Source: Marinobacter salinus (GTDB lineage Bacteria > Pseudomonadota > Gammaproteobacteria > Pseudomonadales > Oleiphilaceae). Taken from it: a DNA stretch of 64,000 bases. The stretch covers positions 3,162,001 through 3,226,000 of the forward strand of contig NZ_CP017715.1 of the NCBI RefSeq assembly GCF_001854125.1. Direction: 5' to 3'. The notes beneath the pieces are model-generated. The model was not told the origin of the DNA. It searched no databases and saw only the letters and a list, made by a program, of their open reading frames with translations. A program made the position numbers and the translations under genes. Below, piece after piece: positions 8,555-15,742 of the stretch (position 1 is its first letter; each line of letters begins with the position of its first letter).

Positions 8555-10315
8555 GTGACAGTCGTCAGTGCCCGCTTCCTTATCCATGCTCTCATCCTGC
8601 TGGTCCTGCCCTGGGTAGAGCCGGCAGCTGCTGATTGTGGCAAACCGGCAACCCCCATTGCCCGGATCCAGGGCGCCGGCGATCAATCTCCAATGGCAGG
8701 CCAGACCGTCAGCGTCGAAGGGATTCTTACCCTGGACTCCAGAGCAGAAGGCGGTTTTCGCGGTTTTTATCTACAGCAGGCCGATCACCAGGCTGACGAC
8801 AGCCCGCTGACGTCTGAAGCACTGTTCATTTATACGAACCGACAACCCGGGAAACCCGGTGATCGATTGAGATTAACCGGCACGGTGAAGGAATATCATG
8901 GCCTCACCGAGCTGACAAAAATCAGCACACTGATCGTCTGCGGTCGAGAAACGCTGCCCCAACCGATCCCGCTATCACTGCCCTGGCAAGATAATCCCGA
9001 GACGCGGGAAAACATGCGGGTGGAGTTTCGCCAGCCACTGACCATTATCGACAACTACGACCTCGCCCGTTATGGCGAGCTGACCCTTGCCGCTGGCGAC
9101 CAGGTCATCGCCACCGAGTACCGATCTCCGTCCCGGCCCACCAAACTGGTCAGCAGACAGCAAAGCCGGCAACGTGTGTTACTGGACGATGGTAAGGGAG
9201 AGCAGAATCCGATGCCGGTACCCTGGCCGCCGGGCGGCCTCGTTCCCGAACGGACAGTCCGGGCCGGAGATACTGTCACCGGCCTCGCCGGTGTCCTGGA
9301 TTTTCGCTATGGCGACTGGCGAGTCCAGCCGGAAGCCAGCCCCGATTTCACTAGCGCCAATCCGCGCCTGCCGCCGCCACCGCTCCCCTCTGGCAACCAT
9401 ATTCGTGTACTGAGCATGAACATGCAGAACTATTTTAACGGCAATGGCGATGGGAAAGGTTTTCCAACATCGCGAGGCGCAACGACTCAGGCAGATTTCA
9501 AGGAACAGCACCGTCGCGTTGTGAACGCACTGCTGACGCCGGACCCGGACATCCTTGCTCTCACGGAAATTGAGAATGACGGTTACGGACCCAATAGTGC
9601 CGTCGGCTCGCTGGCCGAAGCACTGGGGCCTGACTGGCGAGTTGTTGCTACGCCCGGACTTGATGGCAGCGACCAGATCCGCACCGTCCTGCTGTACCGA
9701 AACGATCGGATCATGACGATCGGCAAACCCGCCAGGCTGACCTCGGGCCCCTTCCGGATCCATGGCCGGCCACCCGTAGTACAGGCGTTTCAGCGCCATG
9801 GGAGCAGAGCCAGTGTGCGGATAGTGGCGCTGCACCTGAAATCCAAATCCTGCCGCGGCGCAACCGGCGCTAACCTGGACCAAGGCATCGGTGAAGGTTG
9901 CTACGCGCAGCGACGGTCCGAGGCAGCGCTGGCCATTGCGGACTGGCTGAAGACAGTTGCGGCAACAAAGACCCTGGCAGGCACGCTTATTACCGGAGAC
10001 TTCAACAGCTACACGAGGGAAAACACCCTGGAGGTGTTCCGAAACGCAGGATTCACCAGCATGGTACACCGGTTCCACCCATGCGATGCCGGCTCATGCC
10101 CTCACTACACCTATCGCTACAAGGGTGAAAAAGGATCGCTCGACTATGCCCTGGCGTCCGACTCCCTGAAGCCCCACATTCTGAGCGCCCATACCTGGCT
10201 GATCAACGCCGACGAACCCCGCGCGATGGGTTATCAAAGTTTGCTGAATCCCGTTGAGCCTCTTCCCTGGCGCTCCTCCGACCACAATCCGGTCATCACC
10301 GATATCGGCCTCTGA
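8555..10315 (+). CDS. ExeM/NucH family extracellular endonuclease
   Basis: Secreted nuclease of 586 aa. The GTG start at 8555 gives a signal peptide ending near AAADCGKP. The first half (about 30-260) resembles the OB-fold accessory region of ExeM/NucH proteins; the second half is an endonuclease/exonuclease/phosphatase domain with MNMQNYF, LTEIENDGYG, TVLLYRN, LHLKSK, GDFNSY and the terminal SSDHNPVI, i.e. the Mg-binding Glu, Asp/Asn and His residues of that fold. Cysteines in the C-terminal part may form disulfides. Homologues degrade extracellular DNA in biofilms. Starts only nine bases after the WYL gene. Confidence 0.9.
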   Translation: MTVVSARFLIHALILLVLPWVEPAAADCGKPATPIARIQGAGDQSPMAGQTVSVEGILTLDSRAEGGFRGFYLQQADHQADDSPLTSEALFIYTNRQPGKPGDRLRLTGTVKEYHGLTELTKISTLIVCGRETLPQPIPLSLPWQDNPETRENMRVEFRQPLTIIDNYDLARYGELTLAAGDQVIATEYRSPSRPTKLVSRQQSRQRVLLDDGKGEQNPMPVPWPPGGLVPERTVRAGDTVTGLAGVLDFRYGDWRVQPEASPDFTSANPRLPPPPLPSGNHIRVLSMNMQNYFNGNGDGKGFPTSRGATTQADFKEQHRRVVNALLTPDPDILALTEIENDGYGPNSAVGSLAEALGPDWRVVATPGLDGSDQIRTVLLYRNDRIMTIGKPARLTSGPFRIHGRPPVVQAFQRHGSRASVRIVALHLKSKSCRGATGANLDQGIGEGCYAQRRSEAALAIADWLKTVAATKTLAGTLITGDFNSYTRENTLEVFRNAGFTSMVHRFHPCDAGSCPHYTYRYKGEKGSLDYALASDSLKPHILSAHTWLINADEPRAMGYQSLLNPVEPLPWRSSDHNPVITDIGL

Positions 10316-10341
10316 GAGATATTTCTCCCACCCCGGTCCGG

Positions 10342-10374
10342 CGGGTCAATTGGCCCCTATGGCCCATTGACCCG
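10342..10374. terminator. strong hairpin after the nuclease gene
   Basis: Two 14-base arms (10342-10355 and 10361-10374) pair with a single mismatch around a 5-base loop, 26 bp after the nuclease stop. There is no clear T-run on either side, so it may be a processing/stability hairpin or a protein-binding palindrome rather than a classical intrinsic terminator. Confidence 0.5.
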
Positions 10375-10471
10375 TCAGCACAGTCATGGGGGAAGGACCC
10401 CGGACACGTCATAATCAACATGGATTTCCGACTCCCTTGCATAACAAGAATCAACCTAACGAGGAAACCCC

Positions 10472-11539
10472 ATGCGCGCCTCAGTCTCTGCTGCACAGGA
10501 CCTGGGTATGCCAGCCATCTATCTGCATTTGCTGGCAGAGCTTCTTCATACCATCGGTGTTGACGAACGGGACCTGCTGCTCCGGGTCGGGCTTGATCCT
10601 GCGCGATTGAACGCTACGGAGCGCAGGGTAAGCCAGACCCAGGCCAGCGAATTTGTGACGCGGGCAATTGTCGAGAGCGGCGAACCGGCGCTCGGAATCA
10701 TGCTTGCGGGAAAGCTGAAGCTGTCCCTGCATGGTGCCCTGGGGACCGCCGTCATGAGCAGCCGGACCCTCGAAGAGGCGCTGGAACTGATTGCCCGCTA
10801 CCTGACTCTTCGGGCACCGCACCTGCAGGTCAACAGACAACTGTTGGGCGGAAACGCCTGGTATACAGTCACGTGCGATATCGACCTGGGGCCGTTGCAA
10901 AGCTTCATTCTGGATGCCATGTTGTTCGGCTGCGTTTCCATGGGCACACAACTGACTGGCGCAATTATCGAAGGGTCGCGAATTATGCGTCGGGGCCCGG
11001 AGCCCGCTTACTTCCACCGTTTCCGCCAGCGGATAGCCGTTCCAGTTGAGTATGATGCCACAGACGACGCGCTGGTAATTCCGGTCACCGAACTGGACCG
11101 GCCTGTCCGTTTCACGGACGACCAGTTGGCAGCCTCTTCACGGGCACAGTGTGAAGAAGCCCTGAGGCAACTGACCGAAGATGCCGGCTTCGCCTGTCGG
11201 GTTCGGCGGGTGATAGAAACCAGTTATCCGTTCCCCCCCAAACTGGCGCGGGTCGCTCGGACACTGTTCATGTCAGAGCGCACTCTCAAGCGGCGGCTGC
11301 AGGAAGAAAGTGCCAGCTTTCAGAATCTGGTGGACCAGGTGCGGCTGGAACGGGCCGGAGAGTTGCTGAGCAATACCGGCATGAATCTCAGCCAGATCGC
11401 CGATGCCCTTGGTTACGCAGATGCCGCGAACTTCACCCGCGCCTTTAAGCGCTGGACAGGCATCAACCCGAGTCACTATCGGACAAAGGCACGGCAAGCC
11501 ACGGGGCCGGGAAGGGAGCCTCTGGCGCTGACCATCTGA
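10472..11539 (+). CDS. AraC family transcriptional regulator (OruR/ArgR-like, arabinose-binding N-domain type)
   Basis: Regulator of 355 aa; start supported by GAGGAA. Residues about 25-210 form the Arabinose_bd-type ligand domain seen in regulators such as OruR and AdpA-like Pseudomonas proteins. The C-terminal AraC/XylS domain shows both helix-turn-helix motifs (FMSERTLKRRLQEE and MNLSQIADALGYADAANFTR, then FKRWTGINPSHYR). No obvious target gene adjoins: the nuclease is upstream and queE converges from the other strand, ending two bases away. Ligand unknown. Confidence 0.88.
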   Translation: MRASVSAAQDLGMPAIYLHLLAELLHTIGVDERDLLLRVGLDPARLNATERRVSQTQASEFVTRAIVESGEPALGIMLAGKLKLSLHGALGTAVMSSRTLEEALELIARYLTLRAPHLQVNRQLLGGNAWYTVTCDIDLGPLQSFILDAMLFGCVSMGTQLTGAIIEGSRIMRRGPEPAYFHRFRQRIAVPVEYDATDDALVIPVTELDRPVRFTDDQLAASSRAQCEEALRQLTEDAGFACRVRRVIETSYPFPPKLARVARTLFMSERTLKRRLQEESASFQNLVDQVRLERAGELLSNTGMNLSQIADALGYADAANFTRAFKRWTGINPSHYRTKARQATGPGREPLALTI

Positions 11540-11540
11540 A

Positions 11541-12197
11541 TCAGTCGATACCGATGATCTTGTGCATTTGCAGCGTCAGACGCCACCGGGGGTGGGCGAG
11601 GCAGTAGTCTGTGGCCTTGCGGGTATTGCTCAGTTGGACCGGGTCGCCACCACTCTCCTCAGCAACCGGCGATGCCATGGGAGACAGGAAATAGTGCCTG
11701 GCCCGAATAGCCAGAAAGCGCTCGGGCATAGCCTGAGGCTGGGGATACACCAGCTTGAGCTCATCACAGGTTTCGATGACCACGGCAGCATCCGCCTTAG
11801 GGCTGACGCACAGCCAATCGATGCCTTTCGGCGCAGGTAGGGTTCCATTGGTTTCCACCCCTATTTCAAAGCCTTCCCGGTGAAAGGCCTCGATCAATGG
11901 CTCGTCCAGCTGCAACAAAGGCTCACCACCGGTGCACACCACATAGGGTTGCCCCGGTGCATCGGGCCAGAGACGGCGAATATGGGCCGCCAGTGCGGTC
12001 GGTGTCTCAAAACGGCCACCATTCTGGCCATCCGTACCGACAAAATTGGTATCACAGAAATTACAGACGGCACTGGCCCGGTCCTTTTCCCGGCCACTCC
12101 AGAGATTGCACTTGCTGAACCGGCAAAAGACCGCGGCGCGACCCGCCTGGGCACCCTCACCCTGCAAGGTGTAAAACGCTTCCTTTACCCGGTACAT
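11541..12197 (-). CDS. queE: 7-carboxy-7-deazaguanine synthase
   Basis: Radical SAM enzyme that converts 6-carboxytetrahydropterin to 7-carboxy-7-deazaguanine in the queuosine pathway. 218 aa. The iron-sulfur ligands are spaced as Cys30-X14-Cys45-X2-Cys48, the atypical cluster-binding spacing known from Burkholderia QueE rather than the usual CX3CX2C. Also seen: TLQGEG near the N-terminus and VVCTGGEPLLQ. The start codon overlaps the queC stop (ATGA), so the two are translationally coupled. Confidence 0.96.
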   Translation of the reverse strand: MYRVKEAFYTLQGEGAQAGRAAVFCRFSKCNLWSGREKDRASAVCNFCDTNFVGTDGQNGGRFETPTALAAHIRRLWPDAPGQPYVVCTGGEPLLQLDEPLIEAFHREGFEIGVETNGTLPAPKGIDWLCVSPKADAAVVIETCDELKLVYPQPQAMPERFLAIRARHYFLSPMASPVAEESGGDPVQLSNTRKATDYCLAHPRWRLTLQMHKIIGID

Positions 12198-12862
12198 CAG
12201 CGCTCCACCTCATAGGCAAGGGGATCTGTCATACCGTTGGCTGCGAAGGCTTCCAATCGCTCCACACAAGAACCACACCGGCCACACGCTTTCTCCCGGC
12301 CGTTATAGCAGGTCCAGGTCTGGAGGTAATCCAGCCCCAGCTTCAGCCCTTCGGCCAGAATCTCACCCTTGGTCATAGCCATGAATGGCGCTTCGATGCC
12401 TACCGGCTCATAGTTGGCCACGCGGCATACCGCATCCATCTTTTCGACAAATTCCGGACGGCAATCGGGATAGATGGCATGGTCACCCCCGTGTGCTCCG
12501 TACCAGACTGCACCGGCGCCCGTGGTCACGGCGTAACCGGTCGCCAGTGACAACAGAATCATGTTTCGGTTAGGTACAACCGTCGCCTTCATGCTGTCCT
12601 CTTCGTAGTGACCTTCGGGCACGTTCACGTCACCGGTAAGAGCGGAGCCAGCCATGACCTCACTCATGGCCCGGATATCAATCACCTTGTGCGGGATAGC
12701 CAGGGATTCACACACTGCGCTTGCGCACTCAAGCTCCCTGACGTGCCGCTGGCCGTAGTTGAATGACAGTGCATGGACCTTATAGCCACGGGCCCGGGCT
12801 AGGTGCAGCAAGGTGTATGAGTCCATGCCTCCGGAATAGATTACAACCACGGTGTCAGTCAT
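12197..12862 (-). CDS. queC: 7-cyano-7-deazaguanine (preQ0) synthase
   Basis: ATP-dependent enzyme that makes preQ0 from 7-carboxy-7-deazaguanine and ammonia. 221 aa, normal for the family. The PP-loop SGGMDS is at residues 10-15 and the zinc-binding cysteines near the C-terminus are visible in [15 protein letters not shown]. First gene of the queC-queE pair; queD is not in this window. The 185-bp upstream region shows no preQ1 riboswitch that I could recognise. Confidence 0.96.
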   Translation of the reverse strand: MTDTVVVIYSGGMDSYTLLHLARARGYKVHALSFNYGQRHVRELECASAVCESLAIPHKVIDIRAMSEVMAGSALTGDVNVPEGHYEEDSMKATVVPNRNMILLSLATGYAVTTGAGAVWYGAHGGDHAIYPDCRPEFVEKMDAVCRVANYEPVGIEAPFMAMTKGEILAEGLKLGLDYLQTWTCYNGREKACGRCGSCVERLEAFAANGMTDPLAYEVER

Positions 12863-13047
12863 TCGGGCTCCTGATAGGGTGTGACGCAGATTGAGCTGGG
12901 CTGCTGACCGATTCGAAACAGTTGTCTGTCATCGGACTTTTACAATGAATGGACATATTGTAACAGTGAAGGCAAAGGTTGGGTTCGCGTCTCGGGTTCG
13001 GGGCGGGTAAACTCAGCTAAAAACAACACATCAACTACACTGAGCCA

Positions 13048-13584
13048 ATGACCACCGATATCCGCCCGGCATTCATTGATTTTGAAGCATCGAGCCTTGA
13101 TCTGATTGCAAGCTACCCGATTGAGGTCGGCATTTGCATGCCGGACGGTGAGCTCCATAGCTGGCTAATCTCTCCGCATGTACTCTGGCAGGACTGGTCT
13201 GAAAGCGCCGAGCGCATTCATGGCATTTCACGCCAGACTTTGGAAACAGACGGGCAAGCCGTCAGTGAGGTGGCGCACAGCCTGAATGAGCTGCTACCGG
13301 AGCAGGTATTCTGCGATGCCTGGACCTTCGACAGCTTCTGGCTGCACCGTCTGTTCCGGGCCGCCCGAGTGCGACCGGAATTCCAACTCGAATCCATTTC
13401 CATGCTGCTGAACCCGCAGCAGATCCGAAAATGGTCCGCCCTTCGGCAACAGGTCATTGCCGATCTGGGTTTGCCGGTACACCGGGCTGCCAATGACGCC
13501 CTGATACTACACAAGACCTGGAAACAACTCCTCCAACAGGACAAACAGTCCCCGGCGGTCCAGGGCCACAGCCATCAGCTTTGA
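13048..13584 (+). CDS. DEDD-type 3'-5' exonuclease family protein
   Basis: 178-aa protein of the RNase T/DnaQ-like fold. Exo I is FIDFEASS (Asp11, Glu13), Exo II is CDAWTFDSFW, and Exo III HRAANDA supplies the final His and Asp, so the four catalytic acids look intact. Such short stand-alone proteins trim RNA or DNA ends; the substrate is not predictable. Divergent from queC; convergent with the small membrane protein downstream (17 bp gap). Confidence 0.8.
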   Translation: MTTDIRPAFIDFEASSLDLIASYPIEVGICMPDGELHSWLISPHVLWQDWSESAERIHGISRQTLETDGQAVSEVAHSLNELLPEQVFCDAWTFDSFWLHRLFRAARVRPEFQLESISMLLNPQQIRKWSALRQQVIADLGLPVHRAANDALILHKTWKQLLQQDKQSPAVQGHSHQL

Positions 13585-13601
13585 CCCTGCGGGCAGGAAG
13601 C

Positions 13602-13841
13602 TCAGTGTCCCGGGCGGCTTACCCGCACCGCTATGACCTCAAGCCCGCCCCTCAGGGTGCTCAGTGTCCAGTAGGTAACCAGGGACATCAGGCCCGCGCC
13701 TGCGACTGTGAATGCGAGATTATCGCCTACCGCCTGCCCCTCGGCCACCGCCAGGTAAATTGCCAATGCGGCAACCAGCGCTACTTCAATTAAAAAATGA
13801 GATCGGAATTTGTTTCGCACAGATCCGGATTTATCCGACAT
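13602..13841 (-). CDS. small two-helix membrane protein, unknown function
   Basis: 79 aa with two hydrophobic stretches (about residues 17-35 and 42-60) and a basic N-terminus (NKFRSHF), ending in a positively charged tail. I do not recognise the family. Third-position GC and clean membrane-protein character favour a real gene, but it is short and has no recognised partner. Confidence 0.6.
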   Translation of the reverse strand: MSDKSGSVRNKFRSHFLIEVALVAALAIYLAVAEGQAVGDNLAFTVAGAGLMSLVTYWTLSTLRGGLEVIAVRVSRPGH

Positions 13842-13960
13842 TTACTTAGGTTTCAACCTCTGATCGTCTGATGAAATGAATGACATGTTAGTGTGCGAAT
13901 TATCGTCAAAATGCATTCGGAAAACTGTACGGAAAAGTGGCTACGAATTTTCCACTACGC

Positions 13961-13988
13961 AAAAAAAAACGCAGCCCTGAGGGCTGCG
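13961..13988 (-). terminator. intrinsic terminator of the candidate sRNA
   Basis: Perfect stem CGCAGCCC/GGGCTGCG (13970-13988) followed on the minus strand by nine T residues. No annotated minus-strand protein gene ends here, which is what points to an RNA gene. Confidence 0.8.
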
Positions 13989-14133
13989 TAGAAAGGAGAG
14001 ATCCATACAGAAACTGGCGCGGCAGTTTCTTTGGATTGCACAACGTAAAACACGTGACGAAGTAAATTATGGCCGCGGGGAACCATAGCGTCTGTAAGGG
14101 TTTGCCGAAGTCGTCCTGCTCTTGCAAACCGTC
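13961..14133 (-). ncRNA. candidate small RNA with intrinsic terminator
   Basis: Minus-strand transcript of about 170 nt inferred from sequence. A promoter is suggested by TTGGTT (14163-14168), 17 bases, and TATAGG (14140-14145). From its 5' end the RNA can form a GTTTGC/GCAAAC hairpin (14101-14129) with CAGGACG in the loop (a CsrA/RsmA-like GGA site), a TATGG/CCATA hairpin, an AGAAACTG/CAGTTTCT hairpin (about 14009-14030), then the unpaired pyrimidine stretch TCTCTCCTTTC and a terminator stem with T-run. The pyrimidine stretch is complementary to Shine-Dalgarno sequences, as in base-pairing sRNAs. No protein of recognisable kind is encoded. Not matched to a known family by me. Confidence 0.55.
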
Positions 14134-14322
14134 CGATAGCCTATACACTGGACATCAAACCGAACCAAAACAGCCGGTACGATCCGAATGATTCCACACT
14201 CCATTTTTGAAATCGCCAGCGATTGCCTTTCAGGGCCGTCAGCACGCGCAATGGTAAAAGACATCTAACGGCTTTCGGTCAGTCCCGGGAGCCTTTGCAG
14301 CGACCGGGTCAGCTTCTCCGCC

Positions 14323-14358
14323 AAACCCCGGTTGCCCTCGGCTCCGGGGTTTTGTTTT
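14323..14358 (+). terminator. intrinsic terminator in the leader of the 90-aa gene (possible attenuator)
   Basis: AAACCCCGG (14323-14331) pairs perfectly with CCGGGGTTT (14344-14352) and is followed by TTTTGTTTT. It lies 30 bp before the start codon at 14388 with no plus-strand protein gene ending upstream. A further CCCGG/CCGGG pairing (about 14284-14307) precedes it. Either a short plus-strand RNA ends here or the gene is controlled by premature termination. Confidence 0.65.
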
Positions 14359-14387
14359 GGCAGCCGCAAAACGATAAGGGGAACATT

Positions 14388-14660
14388 ATGAAAAGACATC
14401 CAATCTCACGTGCAGCCAACCAGCCCCAAAATGGTCGTCAGGGGCCGCTGAAGCGCCCGGAAAAACTGCCACTGCTGGATGCTATTTGCAAAAAACTGAA
14501 TCAGCGCGTCAACCTGGATGACGAGCAACGGGTGCTCGGCCTCTATGAGCGGGGCTGGATCTTCAAGGGGGTGCTCGGCAACCTCGACAGCGGCGAGGCC
14601 CGTTATGTCCGGGCCCTGGCTAACCGATATAATTCCTGGATTGCACGCCAGGTCGCCTGA
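14388..14660 (+). CDS. conserved-looking small basic protein, unknown function
   Basis: 90 aa from ATG 14388 with an AAGGGG ribosome site; the longer reading upstream would run through the terminator hairpin and is unlikely. The N-terminal 30 residues are basic and Gln/Asn/Pro-rich; the remainder is helical with ERGWIFKGVLGNL and ARYVRALANRYNSW. No domain recognised. Preceded by the attenuator-like leader described separately, so its expression may be conditional. Confidence 0.7.
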   Translation: MKRHPISRAANQPQNGRQGPLKRPEKLPLLDAICKKLNQRVNLDDEQRVLGLYERGWIFKGVLGNLDSGEARYVRALANRYNSWIARQVA

Positions 14661-14698
14661 GCCCTTGCCTGCTGATCTACCACAGAGGGCTGGCCCGG

Positions 14699-15112
14699 TC
14701 AGTGATGCCGGTTCAGCCCCTGCATCATGGCCATCTCACCACCGTGAACCATGGCGTAATTATTGACCACATCATGAATTTTCTCCTGGGAGTACGGCTT
14801 GACCACGTAGCCGTTGGCTCCGGCACTGATGGCTCGCTGAATGCTGTCGATGGAGTCATCAGCGGTAACCAGAACAATATGCTGCTCCTCCCGTGCTCGC
14901 TTGAATTCCTGCATGAGCTCGTGACCATCACCGTCCGGCAACCCGAGATCCAGCAGGATAATCTGAAACTCCCCGGCTGCGAAGGCAGCTCTTGCGGAAG
15001 CAGCATCTGCACATTCGGACACCTCGGTTGCTCCAGCCTTGTAGAGCATATCCACCAGCCTGGCCCTCATGACCGGCTCGTCTTCCACCACCAGAACCTT
15101 CAGGTCACTCAT
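14699..15112 (-). CDS. stand-alone CheY-like response regulator
   Basis: 137 aa from ATG 15112 (AGGAG upstream). Receiver domain with acidic pair VEDEP near residue 10, phospho-acceptor Asp in ILLDLGLPDGDG, the Thr in LVTADDS and Lys in VVKPYS. After the receiver comes a short helix and a Met/His-rich tail (about residues 120-137) without an output domain. It is the last gene of a unit that begins with a 1177-aa hybrid kinase, which makes it a likely phosphate acceptor of that kinase. Confidence 0.9.
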   Translation of the reverse strand: MSDLKVLVVEDEPVMRARLVDMLYKAGATEVSECADAASARAAFAAGEFQIILLDLGLPDGDGHELMQEFKRAREEQHIVLVTADDSIDSIQRAISAGANGYVVKPYSQEKIHDVVNNYAMVHGGEMAMMQGLNRHH

Positions 15113-15160
15113 TGATTTTCTCCTGTCACTCTCTTGTACCCGTTCATTTTCCCACCCCAT

Positions 15161-15709
15161 TTACACAGAGTCACTGCCAGAACGCCGCGGCAGATCCAGC
15201 GGCGCCGGCCTGGGTATCGGTGCGCCCGGAGAGTCCGTCATGCGCTCCGCAGAGCCAGAGGCCGGTTCTTCAGTACCATGACGGGTGAGAATATTGCTGA
15301 TGCTTACGGCCGTCGTATACAGGGAAATGGCAATAATCAGCAGAATCGGCTGGATAAATGCGACGAATCCGGGAACCTCCGCACTGCCCAGTATACTCAG
15401 CATCAGGATAATAGCCGGCCCCAGAACCACAAACAGCGTCAGGGCAATGAAGAACACGATCCGTTCCTTGTAGCGACCAAGGTCCCGGTTGGTGACCAGC
15501 CCCAGCACAAATTTACCAATCGCCAACCCGGCGAGAATGGCGGCAGCGATACTCAGGTCCGGGCGCATCAGGGTTTCATAGAGTCGACCATCCCACAGAC
15601 GCTGCATACCAATCACCAGGAACGGGAAAAGCACAAACAGAACATCGGCATAGGTTCCATACATCATACTCAGAGAATGGTGTTCACTGCGATTCTGGCT
15701 ATCACTCAT
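15161..15709 (-). CDS. four-helix membrane protein in the kinase operon, unknown function
   Basis: 182 aa with four hydrophobic segments (about residues 20-38, 53-72, 83-108 and 117-140) and a Pro-rich cytoplasmic tail. I do not recognise a named domain. It lies 33 bp downstream of the hybrid kinase and 48 bp upstream of the receiver gene, so it is probably part of the same signalling unit, perhaps as an accessory sensor or target. Confidence 0.75.
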   Translation of the reverse strand: MSDSQNRSEHHSLSMMYGTYADVLFVLFPFLVIGMQRLWDGRLYETLMRPDLSIAAAILAGLAIGKFVLGLVTNRDLGRYKERIVFFIALTLFVVLGPAIILMLSILGSAEVPGFVAFIQPILLIIAISLYTTAVSISNILTRHGTEEPASGSAERMTDSPGAPIPRPAPLDLPRRSGSDSV

Positions 15710-15742
15710 TGGCCTGTTCCTGTCATTGTTCAGTGTTTTCTG

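Noticed and set aside
12863..13047. preQ1 riboswitch upstream of queC
   Set aside because: No compact hairpin with the A-rich tail could be found.
13906..14148. 80-aa minus-strand open frame
   Set aside because: It runs through two hairpins and a T-run terminator and has no coding character; the region is better explained as a small RNA.
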